Program-made: the position numbers and the translations under genes
In this document: one piece after another, positions 16,561-24,986 of the stretch
Layout: each line of letters begins with the position of its first letter
Position numbering within the stretch: the first letter of the stretch is position 1
Assembly (NCBI RefSeq): GCF_018449655.1
Contig: NZ_JAAVUX010000020.1
Span: 1-64,000 of the forward strand
Length of the DNA stretch: 64,000 nucleotides
Origin: Pseudomonas sp. dw_358
GTDB taxonomy: Bacteria > Pseudomonadota > Gammaproteobacteria > Pseudomonadales > Pseudomonadaceae
Direction of reading: 5' to 3'
The notes under the pieces: generated by a model
Seen by the model: the letters and a program-made list of their open reading frames with translations, nothing else
Told to the model about the DNA's origin: nothing
Database searches by the model: none

Positions 16561-17728
16561 CCCGGCGGATTTCTTCGATCAGCGCCTGCGCCGCTGGCGA
16601 GTGCAAGCCGTTGCGCCGGTAGATCAGGCCAATGGGGCGGTAGGTGTCGCGCAGCTGCAAGGCCAGCGGGCGCAGCTCGCCGGAAGCGATTTCGTACTCC
16701 AGTTGGTGGGCGGACACCACCGCCAGCAAGTCCGAGCGCATCAGCAGGCCGCGAATGATGGCCATGTCGCCGGTTTCTACCACCGGCTCCAGCGGCGTGC
16801 GGCCCAGCCCGGCAAAGTGCGCCTCCAGCAGCTGGCGTGCCGGGGTGTCCGCCCGGGGCAGCACCCAGCGCGCATGGGCCAAGTCATCCAGACTCACGGT
16901 CTGGCCCAGCAAGGGATGATCCCGGCGGGCCAGGATGACCATTTCTTCGATCAACAATTGCTCGCCCTGCAGGTCGCTGGCGTAGTCGTGAGAGCGGAGC
17001 GCGCCGAGGACGAAATCGACGTCGCCGGCACGCAGCTCCATGGCCAGCAGATTGAACGGGCTTTCGTTGGTGGCCACGCGCACGCCGGGGTGTTGCTCCA
17101 GCAGGCGCACGATGGCCTCGGGGAGGATCCGCGTGCGGCCCAGGGGCAGGGCGCCGACCATCACCACCCCTTGCAGTGAACCCTTGAGCAGCGCGACGTC
17201 GGCCGGTATGTGCCGCAGTTCGTTGAGCACCCGGCGAATCGGCAACAGGATGTCCTGGCTGGCGCGGGTCGGTTGCAAACCGCGGGCGGTGCGCTCGAAC
17301 AAGGCCTTGCCGGCCCCGTCCTCGAGCACCTTGAGCGCCGCGCTGATGGCCGGCTGGGTCAGGCCGAAGGTGTTGGCGACGGTCTGCATGTGCTGGGTTT
17401 CGCAGAGTTTGACGAATATTTCCAGGCGCCGCGACTGCAACAGGTACAGCGGCTCGTGGGGCGCGTGGCCGAGCAGGGCGGGAATGGCTTCCAGCTCCGC
17501 GAGGATGCGCTGGGCGCGGGGCAGGATCGACTTGCCCTGGGGGGTGAGCAACATACCGTTGGCGTGGCGCTCGAACAACTGCACGTCCAGGCCCAGCTCC
17601 AGATCGCGAATCGAGCGGGTCACCACCGACTGCGCGCGCAGCAGGACCTGGGAGGCGCGGGAGACGCTGCCGTATTCGGCAATGCGCACGAAGGCGCGGA
17701 TCTGCATCAACGGGGGCAGGCTGCTCAC
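16532..17728 (-). CDS. galR: LysR-type regulator with two tandem HTH domains, gallate cluster activator
   Basis: A 398-residue protein. GTG 17728 is chosen because GGAG lies five bases before it and the HTH begins at once; an in-frame upstream ATG would add a non-homologous tail. Two LysR-like winged helices are visible: residues 7-65 (IRAFVRIAEYGSVSRASQVL, LFERHANGMLLTPQG) and residues 101-154 (LEIFVKLCETQHMQTVANTF, LTQPAISAALKVLED, LFERTARGLQPT). A substrate-binding domain follows (about 175-398). It is divergent from galB and convergent with galA, the position of the known gallate activator GalR. The usual LysR length is about 300, so the extra HTH accounts for the excess. Confidence 0.88.
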   Translation of the reverse strand: MSSLPPLMQIRAFVRIAEYGSVSRASQVLLRAQSVVTRSIRDLELGLDVQLFERHANGMLLTPQGKSILPRAQRILAELEAIPALLGHAPHEPLYLLQSRRLEIFVKLCETQHMQTVANTFGLTQPAISAALKVLEDGAGKALFERTARGLQPTRASQDILLPIRRVLNELRHIPADVALLKGSLQGVVMVGALPLGRTRILPEAIVRLLEQHPGVRVATNESPFNLLAMELRAGDVDFVLGALRSHDYASDLQGEQLLIEEMVILARRDHPLLGQTVSLDDLAHARWVLPRADTPARQLLEAHFAGLGRTPLEPVVETGDMAIIRGLLMRSDLLAVVSAHQLEYEIASGELRPLALQLRDTYRPIGLIYRRNGLHSPAAQALIEEIRRVSVCQPPSR

Positions 17729-17799
17729 AGAGGCTCCGACGGCGTGGCGGGACGTCCAGTATGCGGCGCCCATAAGCAAAAAGTATAGCTGCAGCAAGG

Positions 17800-17808
17800 T
17801 TAAGCATT
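17800..17808 (+). promoter_or_regulatory. Candidate GalR site in the galR-galB gap
   Basis: TTAAGCATT, preceded by GG here and by GA at 15206-15207 before galA, is the shared element of the two promoter regions of this cluster. It lies 60 bases before the galB start and 72 bases before that of galR, so it could serve both. Confidence 0.35.
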
Positions 17809-17867
17809 GGGCCGGGCGGGCGACGACTGTCAGCATCGGGGTACTTCAACGAGGGAAGTCTCCTGCC

Positions 17868-18611
17868 ATGATCAGCCCCGCAAACAACAAGACCGCCCTG
17901 GTGGTCAGCGCCCATTCCGCCGACTTCGTCTGGCGCGCCGGTGGCGCCATCGCCTTGCATGCCGAACAGGGTTATGGCATGCACATCGTCTGCCTGAGCT
18001 TCGGCGAGCGTGGCGAATCGGCCAAGCTCTGGCGCAAGGGCGGCGACATGACCGAAAGCAAGGTCAAGGCTGCTCGACGCGAAGAGGCCCAGGCCGCTGC
18101 CGATATTCTCGGTGCCAGCGTCGAGTTCTTCGACATCGGCGACTACCCGATGCGCGCCGACACCGACACCCTGTTTCGCCTGGCCGACGTGTTTCGCCGG
18201 GTGCAGCCGGAGTTCGTCCTCAGCCACTCTCTGAAAGACCCCTACAACTACGACCATCCGCTGGCCATTCACCTGGCCCAGGAAGCGCGGATCATCGCCC
18301 AGGCCGAAGGCTACAAGCCCGGCGAAACGATCGTCGGCGCGCCGCCGGTCTACAGTTTCGAGCCGCACCAGCCGGAACAGTGCGAGTGGAAGCCCGATGT
18401 GCTGCTGGACATCACTACGGTATGGGACAAGAAATACGCCGCCATCCAGTGCATGGCCGGCCAAGAGCACCTGTGGGAGTACTACACCCGCGTGGCGCTG
18501 CAACGCGGCGTACAGGCCAAGCGCAACATCGGCATCACCGCGAAAAAAGACATCATCTATGGCGAGGGCTATCAGAGCATCTTTCCTCGCGTGACGGAGA
18601 ACCTGGGATGA
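17868..18611 (+). CDS. galB: 4-oxalomesaconate hydratase (PIG-L/LmbE family)
   Basis: A 247-residue protein starting at ATG 17868 with GAGGGA upstream. VVSAHSADFVWRAGG is the zinc-binding motif of the PIG-L/LmbE fold (AHxDD-like, with Ser in place of one Asp), and LSHSLKDPYNYDHPLAI gives the second histidine motif (HPxxH-like). In the gallate pathway GalB hydrates the enol form of 4-oxalomesaconate to 4-carboxy-4-hydroxy-2-oxoadipate. Its stop overlaps the start of galC (ATGA), and galD follows, forming galB-galC-galD. Divergent from galR with a 139-base regulatory gap. Confidence 0.92.
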   Translation: MISPANNKTALVVSAHSADFVWRAGGAIALHAEQGYGMHIVCLSFGERGESAKLWRKGGDMTESKVKAARREEAQAAADILGASVEFFDIGDYPMRADTDTLFRLADVFRRVQPEFVLSHSLKDPYNYDHPLAIHLAQEARIIAQAEGYKPGETIVGAPPVYSFEPHQPEQCEWKPDVLLDITTVWDKKYAAIQCMAGQEHLWEYYTRVALQRGVQAKRNIGITAKKDIIYGEGYQSIFPRVTENLG

Positions 18612-19321
18612 ACCTGATCGGAAAGACCGGCGTGGTCATTCGCAACATCCCTCGGGCCGAGCAGGCCCTGGTGGACGAACTCACTCAGTATGGCGTGGCA
18701 ACGGTGCATGAGGCCCAGGGCCGCAAGGGCCTGCTGGCCTCGTACATGCGCCCGATCCAGCAGGACACCGCCATCAGCGGCTCGGCGGTGACGGTGCTGG
18801 TGGCTCCGGGCGACAACTGGATGTTCCATGTGGCCGTGGAGCAGTGCCGGCCTGGCGACATCCTCGTGGTGGCGCCCAGTTCGCCGTGCACCGACGGCTT
18901 TTTCGGCGACCTGCTGGCCACCTCTCTGCAGGCCCGTGGGGTGCGTGGTCTGGTCCTCGACGCCGGCGTACGCGACACCCGCACCCTGCGCGAGATGGGC
19001 TTTCAAGTCTGGTCCCGGGCCGTGCACGCCCAAGGCACTATCAAGGAAACCCTGGGTTCGGTGAACATCCCGGTGGTCTGCGCCGGGCAACTGGTCAACC
19101 CGGGTGACGCGGTGCTGGCCGACGACGACGGTGTGGTCATCGTGCGCCGTGAAGAGCTGGCCGGGGTTATCGAGGCCAGCCGCAAGCGTGCCGACCTCGA
19201 AGAGCACAAACGCCTGCGCCTGGCCGCTGGCGAGCTGGGCCTGGACATCTACAACATGCGTGTGCGCCTGGCGGAAAAGGGCCTGAAGTATTACGACAGC
19301 CTTGACCAGTTGGAGGGTTGA
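18608..19321 (+). CDS. galC: 4-carboxy-4-hydroxy-2-oxoadipate aldolase
   Basis: A 237-residue RraA-fold protein starting at ATG 18608 inside the galB stop. GVATVHEAQGRKGLLASYMRP at the start, SPCTDGFFGDLLATSL, and the metal/pyruvate-binding GLVLDAGVRDTRTL are as in class II pyruvate aldolases (LigK/ProA/GalC). It splits 4-carboxy-4-hydroxy-2-oxoadipate to pyruvate and oxaloacetate, the last step of gallate breakdown. The extended C-terminal helix (ADLEEHKRLRLAAGELGLDI) is normal for the aldolase branch and distinguishes it from the RNase E inhibitor RraA, which is shorter. Confidence 0.93.
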   Translation: MNLIGKTGVVIRNIPRAEQALVDELTQYGVATVHEAQGRKGLLASYMRPIQQDTAISGSAVTVLVAPGDNWMFHVAVEQCRPGDILVVAPSSPCTDGFFGDLLATSLQARGVRGLVLDAGVRDTRTLREMGFQVWSRAVHAQGTIKETLGSVNIPVVCAGQLVNPGDAVLADDDGVVIVRREELAGVIEASRKRADLEEHKRLRLAAGELGLDIYNMRVRLAEKGLKYYDSLDQLEG

Positions 19322-19324
19322 GCC

Positions 19325-20401
19325 ATGGGCCAGACGCGGATTCCTTGCCTGCTGATGCGCGGCGGCACGTCCAAGGGCACCTATTTTCTGGCCGATGACC
19401 TGCCGGGCGAAGGCCCGTTGCGCGACCGCGTGCTGCTGGCCGCCATGGGCTCGCCCGACCCCCGGCAGATCGATGGGGTGGGTGGAGCTGACTCGCTGAC
19501 CAGCAAGGTGGCGATCATCCGCCGCTCACAGCGGCCGGGTGTGGACGTCGATTACCTGTTTGCCCAAGTGGTGGTGGACGAGCCGCGGGTGGATTACGGG
19601 CAGAACTGCGGCAATATTCTGGCCGGTGTCGGTCCGTTCGCACTGGAGCGCGGGCTGGTGGACATCCAGGGTGAGGAGACGCAAGTGCGCATCTTCATGG
19701 AAAATACCGGGCAGACCGCCACGGCCCTGTTGCAGACCCCCGGCGGCGCGCTGCGCTACCACGGCACAGCGCGCATCGACGGCGTCCCGGGCACGGCGGC
19801 ACCCATCGTGGTCGAGTTCGATGACATCGCCGGCTCCAGCTGCGGTGCCTTGCTGCCCACCGGGCAGGTCAGGCAAGTGATCGACGGCGTCGAGGTGACT
19901 TGCATCGACAACGGCATGCCCGTGGTGCTGATGCGCGCCGCCGATCTGGGCCGCACCGGCTATGAAACCCGCCTTGAGCTCGATGCCGACACCGAGCTCA
20001 AGGCGCGTATCGAGCGGATTCGCCTGCAAGCCGGGCCGTTGATGAACCTGGGGGATGTCAGCGAGCGCACAGTGCCGAAGATGACCCTGATCGCCGCGCC
20101 CCAGGCCGGGGGCGCCATCAGCAGCCGAAGTTTCATTCCACACAAATGCCATGCCTCCATCGGGGTGTTTGGCGCCGTCAGTGTGGCTTCGGCTTGTCTG
20201 CTGCCCGGCTCGGTGGCCGATGGGCTGGCCCAGGTGCCGCAAGGGGCGCAGGTACGATTGTCGGTGGAACATCCCACCGGGGAGTTCACCGTGCAGCTGA
20301 AGCTGGACAACGGCGCCCTGGCCGGGTGCGGGCTGCTGCGCACGGCGCGGTTGTTGTTTGATGGGGTGGTGTGCGTGCCGCAGAGCGTGTATCGGCCGTA
20401 A
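19325..20401 (+). CDS. galD: 4-oxalomesaconate tautomerase (PrpF family)
   Basis: A 358-residue protein starting at ATG 19325, three bases after galC, with GGAGGG just upstream. PCLLMRGGTSKGTYF at the N-terminus, VDYGQNCGNILAGVGPFALE with the catalytic-type Cys, and SRSFIPHKCHASIGVFGAVS are diagnostic of PrpF-like isomerases with a diaminopimelate-epimerase fold. GalD converts the keto to the enol form of 4-oxalomesaconate, feeding GalB. Length agrees with the family. It is the last gene of the cluster; no porin gene follows. Confidence 0.92.
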   Translation: MGQTRIPCLLMRGGTSKGTYFLADDLPGEGPLRDRVLLAAMGSPDPRQIDGVGGADSLTSKVAIIRRSQRPGVDVDYLFAQVVVDEPRVDYGQNCGNILAGVGPFALERGLVDIQGEETQVRIFMENTGQTATALLQTPGGALRYHGTARIDGVPGTAAPIVVEFDDIAGSSCGALLPTGQVRQVIDGVEVTCIDNGMPVVLMRAADLGRTGYETRLELDADTELKARIERIRLQAGPLMNLGDVSERTVPKMTLIAAPQAGGAISSRSFIPHKCHASIGVFGAVSVASACLLPGSVADGLAQVPQGAQVRLSVEHPTGEFTVQLKLDNGALAGCGLLRTARLLFDGVVCVPQSVYRP

Positions 20402-20436
20402 AGCGCAGGCCACGAGGCCATCATGCGCAGGCCATT

Positions 20437-21411
20437 TCAAGGCTTCCAGACCCCCACATCCTTGGCATCCACCGCCTTGGGCAGCAACCCGGCGGCCAAA
20501 AACGCATCGGCAATCTTCTGCTGCTCACCCAATTGGTCGGCCGTGACCGCCTGGACCTGATAGGTCCGGTGGGCATTGGCCGCTTCCACCGTCGGGCCAT
20601 CCAGATTGCCCCACAGCGGCCCCAGCACTTTCGCAGCATCGGCTGGGTGGGCCTTGACCCACTCACCGGCCTGCTGCAACTGGGCAAACACCTGTCTGAG
20701 CACCTCGGGGTGCGCCTGGGCATAGGCCGTGGTGGTCAGGTAGTAGCGCTTATAGCTGGCCAGCCCCCTGCCATCGGTCAGCACGCGGGTCGGCAATTGG
20801 CGCTGGACGCTGGTGAGGAACGGTTCCCAGGTCACCCACGCATCCACTTTGTTGTTTTCGAAGGCCGCGCGCCCGTCGGCCGGGGACAGGTACGCCGGCT
20901 GGATATCGGAAAACTTCAGCCCGGCCTGGGCCAGCGCCGCGATCAGCAGGTAATGGGTGCCCGCGGCCTTGGTCACGGCGACTTTCTTGCCTTTGAGATC
21001 GGCCAGCCGCTGGATCGGCGAGTCACTGCGCACCACGATGGCCTGTGCCTGGGGCGACGCCGACTCCTGGGCAAAATACGTCAGCCGCGCGCCGGCAGCC
21101 TGGGCGAAGATCGGTACGGTGTCGGCCACGTCGGCGCTGAGGTCGACATTGCCGGTGTTCAAGGCCTCCAGCAAGGGCAGGCCGCTGGGAAACTCATGCC
21201 AGCTGACGGCGATGCCCTTATCTTTCAGTGCCTGTTCCAGGGTGCCTTGGGTCTTGAGCAAGGTGATCAGCGTTGAGGACTTCTGGTAACCGATACTGAC
21301 TGTCTCGGCGGCGTGCAGAGGTGTGGCCAGCGCGGCGCTGATCAGGCAAAGGCTGGCGGCCCGCAACGCCGTCCAGCGGCGGGTGACATATTTTTGCAAC
21401 ATGGATGTCAT
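20437..21411 (-). CDS. Sulfonate/taurine-type ABC substrate-binding protein, orphan
   Basis: A 324-residue protein with a signal peptide (ALRAASLCLISAALATPLHAAE), so periplasmic. The core reads as SsuA/TauA-like: SIGYQKSSTLITLLKTQGTLE, FPSGLPLLEALNTGNVDLSA, LKGKKVAVTKAAGTHYLL, VDAWVTWEPFL. Such proteins bind alkanesulfonates, taurine or similar anions for an ABC importer. No permease or ATPase gene is adjacent: galD is on one side (convergent) and nspC on the other (divergent), so it must share a transporter encoded elsewhere. The start at ATG 21411 could also be ATG 21402. Confidence 0.82.
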   Translation of the reverse strand: MTSMLQKYVTRRWTALRAASLCLISAALATPLHAAETVSIGYQKSSTLITLLKTQGTLEQALKDKGIAVSWHEFPSGLPLLEALNTGNVDLSADVADTVPIFAQAAGARLTYFAQESASPQAQAIVVRSDSPIQRLADLKGKKVAVTKAAGTHYLLIAALAQAGLKFSDIQPAYLSPADGRAAFENNKVDAWVTWEPFLTSVQRQLPTRVLTDGRGLASYKRYYLTTTAYAQAHPEVLRQVFAQLQQAGEWVKAHPADAAKVLGPLWGNLDGPTVEAANAHRTYQVQAVTADQLGEQQKIADAFLAAGLLPKAVDAKDVGVWKP

Positions 21412-21630
21412 AGGATGCTCTGTCTTTTATAGGGATGACCGATCATCAAAGATCATAAGGTTGTAAAAAAATTCGGCTAAATACCGTTTAGGCATGACCA
21501 TAGACGCGGATTGCAGCCGACCACCACCACGTCATTCGGGCAGAAATATGCGCCGCGCCCTTTCGATCTCGGTCAAGTGCGGGCACAATTCGGGTCCTTT
21601 TTTTTGGCTAGCCGGGCCGGGGGCCTAGAA

Positions 21631-22728
21631 ATGCTCAAAACGCCGTATTACCTCATCGATAAACAGAAGCTGCTGGGCAATCTGGAGAAGATCGCCTACG
21701 TGCGCGAGCACTCCGGGGCCAAGGCACTGTTGGCGTTGAAATGCTTTGCCACCTGGTCAGTGTTCGACTTGATGCAGCAGTACATGGACGGCACCACGTC
21801 GTCGTCGCTGTACGAACTCAAGCTGGGCCGGCAGAAGTTCGTCGGTGAAACCCACGCCTACAGCGTGGCCTGGGCCGATGACGAAATCGACGAGATGCTG
21901 GCCAACTGCGACAAGATCATCTTCAACTCCATCGGCCAGTTGCAGCGCTACGCCGAGGCCTCGGCCGGCAAGACCCGCGGCCTGCGGGTCAACCCCCAGG
22001 TCAGCAGCTCCGATTACCTGCTGGCCGACCCGGCCCGGCCGTTCAGTCGCCTGGGCGAATGGGATCCGGTCAAGGTCGAAGGGGTGATCGAGCAGATTTC
22101 CGGCTTCATGTTCCACAACAACTGCGAGAACGGCGATTTCGAGCTGTTCGACAAGATGCTGGGCACCATCGAGGAGCGCTTCGGTCATCTGCTGCACAAG
22201 GTCGAATGGGTCAGCCTGGGCGGCGGCATTCACTTTACCGGCGAAGGCTATGCCATCGACGCGTTCTGCGCGCGGCTCAAGGCCTTCTCCGAGCAGTACG
22301 GCGTGCAGGTCTACCTTGAGCCGGGCGAAGCGGCCATCACCCAGAGCGCCTCGCTGGAAGTCACCGTGCTCGACACCCTCTACAACGGCAAGCACCTGGC
22401 CGTGGTCGACAGCTCCATCGAAGCGCACATGCTCGACCTGCTGATCTACCGCCTGGACGCCAAGATGGCGCCCAACACCGGTGAACACCGCTACATGGTG
22501 TGCGGCAAGTCGTGCCTGGCCGGAGACATCTTCGGCGAGTACTCATTCGATCGTCCGCTGTCCATCGGCGATCGGCTGTCGTTCATCGACGCGGCAGGCT
22601 ACACCATGGTCAAGAAGAACTGGTTCAACGGTTTGAAAATGCCAGCCATCGTAGTGAAACAACTCGACGGTAGTGTCGACGTGGTTCGCGAATTTGGTTT
22701 TGACGATTACCTGTCCAGCCTTTCGTAA
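21631..22728 (+). CDS. nspC: Carboxynorspermidine decarboxylase
   Basis: A 365-residue PLP enzyme. ATG 21631 is preferred because family members begin close to KTPYYLIDKQKLLGNL and are about 365 long; an earlier in-frame ATG at 21511 would add 40 residues without similarity. The PLP lysine is in ALLALKCFATWSVF, VEWVSLGGGIHFTGEGY provides the phosphate-binding region, and YMVCGKSCLAGDIFGEY the C-terminal catalytic Cys segment. It decarboxylates carboxynorspermidine or carboxyspermidine to norspermidine or spermidine. The dehydrogenase gene follows after about 30 bases in one operon. Confidence 0.92.
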   Translation: MLKTPYYLIDKQKLLGNLEKIAYVREHSGAKALLALKCFATWSVFDLMQQYMDGTTSSSLYELKLGRQKFVGETHAYSVAWADDEIDEMLANCDKIIFNSIGQLQRYAEASAGKTRGLRVNPQVSSSDYLLADPARPFSRLGEWDPVKVEGVIEQISGFMFHNNCENGDFELFDKMLGTIEERFGHLLHKVEWVSLGGGIHFTGEGYAIDAFCARLKAFSEQYGVQVYLEPGEAAITQSASLEVTVLDTLYNGKHLAVVDSSIEAHMLDLLIYRLDAKMAPNTGEHRYMVCGKSCLAGDIFGEYSFDRPLSIGDRLSFIDAAGYTMVKKNWFNGLKMPAIVVKQLDGSVDVVREFGFDDYLSSLS

Positions 22729-22757
22729 GGCCGACAGATAAGGGAGTGGGAAAGAGA

Positions 22758-23993
22758 TTGAAGAAGAACGTTCTTATCATTGGAGCAGGAGGTGTCGCCA
22801 AGGTGGTGGCCCACAAGTGCGCGCAGCACAACGACGAACTCGGTCGTATTGCTATCGCGTCGCGCAACATCTCCAAATGCCAGGCCATCATCGACAGCGT
22901 CAATGCCAAGGGCAGCCTCAAGGTGCCCGCCCAGATCCAGGCCTTTGCGCTGAATGCACTGGACGTTGAAGCGACCAAGGCGCTGATCCGCGAAACCGGG
23001 TCGCAGATTGTCATCAACGTCGGCTCCGCCTTCCTCAACATGTCAGTGCTGCGGGCGTGCATCGACACCGGCGTGGCCTATCTGGACACCGCTATCCACG
23101 AAGAGCCGGGCAAGGTCTGCGAAACGCCGCCCTGGTACGGCAACTACGAGTGGAAGCACCTGGACGAATGCAAGCAGAAAAACATCACGGCCATTCTCGG
23201 GATCGGATTTGACCCAGGCGTGGTCAATGCCTATGCCGCACTTGCCCAGCAGGAGTATTTCGACCACATCGAGTCGATCGACATCCTGGATGTGAATGCG
23301 GGCTCCCATGGCAAATATTTCGCCACCAATTTCGACCCGGAAATCAATTTCCGCGAATTCACCGGGCAAGTGTGGAGCTGGCAGAACAGCCAGTGGACCC
23401 GCAACACCATGTTCGAAGTCAAGCGCACCGATGACCTGCCGGTGGTGGGTTCACAGAACCTCTACCTGACCGGCCACGATGAAGTGCACTCGTTGTCCAA
23501 GAACCTCGACGTGCCCAACGTACGGTTCTGGATGAGCTTCGGCGAGCACTACATCAATGTGTTCACGGTGCTGAACAACCTCGGCCTGCTGTCCGAAAAG
23601 CCGGTCAGAACCGCCGAAGGCCTGGAAGTGGTGCCGCTCAAGCTGGTCAAGGCCGTGCTGCCGGACCCGTCCTCGCTGGCGCCGGGCTATGTGGGCAAGA
23701 CCTGCATCGGTGACCTGATCAAGGGCACCCGCGACGGCCAGCCACGCGAGGTCTTCATCTACAACGTGGCCGACCACGAAGAAGCCTACGCCGAGACTGA
23801 CAGCCAGGGCATCTCCTACACCGCCGGCGTGCCGCCGGTGGCCGCCGCGCTGCTGGTGGCGCGGGGCGAGTGGGATGTGCAACGCATGGCCAACGTCGAA
23901 GAATTGCCGGCCAGGGCGTTCCTCAAGGCGCTGGACAGCATGGGCCTGCCGACCCGCATCAAGGATGAACAGGGCGATCGGCCTTTGAATTGA
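22758..23993 (+). CDS. Carboxynorspermidine dehydrogenase (saccharopine dehydrogenase-like)
   Basis: About 411 residues. A TTG at 22758 preceded by GGGAAAGAG gives the family-typical start MKKNVLIIGAGGVAKVV; a GTG at 22746 would add four residues but its SD-like sequence is too close. The Rossmann glycine motif is at the very N-terminus; VINVGSAFLNMSVL and GIGFDPGVVNAYA fit the saccharopine dehydrogenase-like family. It condenses aspartate semialdehyde with diaminopropane or putrescine, using NADPH, to make the carboxypolyamine that NspC decarboxylates. Together they form the alternative spermidine route. Confidence 0.9.
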   Translation: MKKNVLIIGAGGVAKVVAHKCAQHNDELGRIAIASRNISKCQAIIDSVNAKGSLKVPAQIQAFALNALDVEATKALIRETGSQIVINVGSAFLNMSVLRACIDTGVAYLDTAIHEEPGKVCETPPWYGNYEWKHLDECKQKNITAILGIGFDPGVVNAYAALAQQEYFDHIESIDILDVNAGSHGKYFATNFDPEINFREFTGQVWSWQNSQWTRNTMFEVKRTDDLPVVGSQNLYLTGHDEVHSLSKNLDVPNVRFWMSFGEHYINVFTVLNNLGLLSEKPVRTAEGLEVVPLKLVKAVLPDPSSLAPGYVGKTCIGDLIKGTRDGQPREVFIYNVADHEEAYAETDSQGISYTAGVPPVAAALLVARGEWDVQRMANVEELPARAFLKALDSMGLPTRIKDEQGDRPLN

Positions 23994-24003
23994 GGCAGCC
24001 CTG

Positions 24004-24062
24004 ATCGCGGGCTGCCCGCGCGCCTACGGTTGGCACCCGAAGGCGCGCGCGCAGCCCGCGAT
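24004..24062. repeat. Long inverted repeat, terminator or REP-doublet
   Basis: Arms of 22 bases (24004-24025 and 24041-24062) beginning ATCGCGGGCTGC pair with a single mismatch around a 15-base loop. It sits between two convergent genes 10 bases after the dehydrogenase stop. It lacks a T run, so it may be a REP/REPIN-like element or a hairpin that protects or ends both transcripts. Confidence 0.6.
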
Positions 24063-24068
24063 GAAGCC

Positions 24069-24857
24069 TCAGATCCACCCCGGCGACCGCTTTTCCAAAA
24101 ACGCCTGCAACCCTTCCTGAGCCTGCGCACTGACCCGCACCTCGGCAATGCACTTCGCCGTGCGCGCTCGCAAATGCTCATCCAGCAGCGCCGTGCTCAC
24201 CTCCAGCAGCAGCGCCTTGGTCTGCACCATGGCCGCCGGGCTGTTCAACAACAGATTGGCCAGCCAACGCTCGACCGCCGCGTCCAGTTCATCGTTGCTG
24301 AAACATTCAGCCAGCAGGCCCAGGGCACAGGCCTGTTCGCCATCGAAGCGCTCGGCCGTCAGGCCATAGCGACGTAGCGCACGGTGACCGATGGCCTGTG
24401 CCACATACGGGCTGATCACCGCTGGCACCAGGCCGATGCGCACCTCCGACAGGCAGAATTGCGCGCTCGTGCTACCGATGGCCATGTCGCAGCAGGCCAC
24501 CAGACCCAGACCGCCGCCAAAGGCCGCGCCCTGGACCACCGCCAGGGTCGGTGTGGGAAACCCATGCAGGGCCTGCATCAACTGCCCGAGCCGTTCGGCA
24601 TCACGCAGATTGGCATCGTAGGGCAGGGCGGCGCCTTGCTGCATCCAGGCCAGGTCTGCACCGGCACAGAAATGCCGGCCACGACCGCGCAGCACCAGCA
24701 CGCGCAGGGCGGGATCATTTTTCAGCTGGGCAAGGGCGCTCAGCAGTTCCTCGATCATCTGGGCGTCGAAGGCATTGTGGCGTGCCTCACGGTCGAGCCA
24801 GAGTGTGGTCACACCGGGGGCGGTCTGTTCGAGGTGCAGGCTGGTGAATTCACTCAT
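24069..24857 (-). CDS. Enoyl-CoA hydratase, LiuC-like (3-methylglutaconyl-/gamma-carboxygeranoyl-CoA hydratase)
   Basis: A 262-residue crotonase. FCAGADLAWMQQGAAL is the first oxyanion segment, VQGAAFGGGLGLVACCDMAI the second, and SEVRIGLVPAVISPYVAQAI carries the acidic catalytic residue; the extended AIGHRALRRYGLTAERFDGEQA is like the LiuC/AtuE branch of leucine and acyclic terpene catabolism. It would hydrate a branched enoyl-CoA in the cytoplasm. The other liu genes (isovaleryl-CoA dehydrogenase, carboxylase subunits) are absent here, so it is a solitary copy. A LiuR-like box lies 33 bases before its start. Confidence 0.8.
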   Translation of the reverse strand: MSEFTSLHLEQTAPGVTTLWLDREARHNAFDAQMIEELLSALAQLKNDPALRVLVLRGRGRHFCAGADLAWMQQGAALPYDANLRDAERLGQLMQALHGFPTPTLAVVQGAAFGGGLGLVACCDMAIGSTSAQFCLSEVRIGLVPAVISPYVAQAIGHRALRRYGLTAERFDGEQACALGLLAECFSNDELDAAVERWLANLLLNSPAAMVQTKALLLEVSTALLDEHLRARTAKCIAEVRVSAQAQEGLQAFLEKRSPGWI

Positions 24858-24889
24858 GGGCTGGCATCCTGAAAAGGGACGGTATGACC

Positions 24890-24901
24890 TTTACGTTAAC
24901 G
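24890..24901. promoter_or_regulatory. LiuR-like operator upstream of the hydratase
   Basis: TTTACGTTAACG resembles the site I recall for the MerR-type regulator LiuR of branched-chain amino acid degradation genes. Its position just upstream of a LiuC-like gene supports the match; no experimental evidence. Confidence 0.4.
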
Positions 24902-24933
24902 GAATACAGAAAAAATACCTACGCTTGAACTCG

Positions 24934-24971
24934 TCCCGCCAGCCCTCGCGCTGCCCCCCGCGCTGGCGGGA
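24934..24971 (-). terminator. Perfect 10-bp stem-loop downstream of the DUF2790 gene
   Basis: TCCCGCCAGC (24934-24943) pairs exactly with GCTGGCGGGA (24962-24971), 15 bases after the DUF2790 stop on the minus strand. There is no T run, so termination efficiency is uncertain. Confidence 0.45.
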
Positions 24972-24986
24972 ACTCGGAGCCCACGA

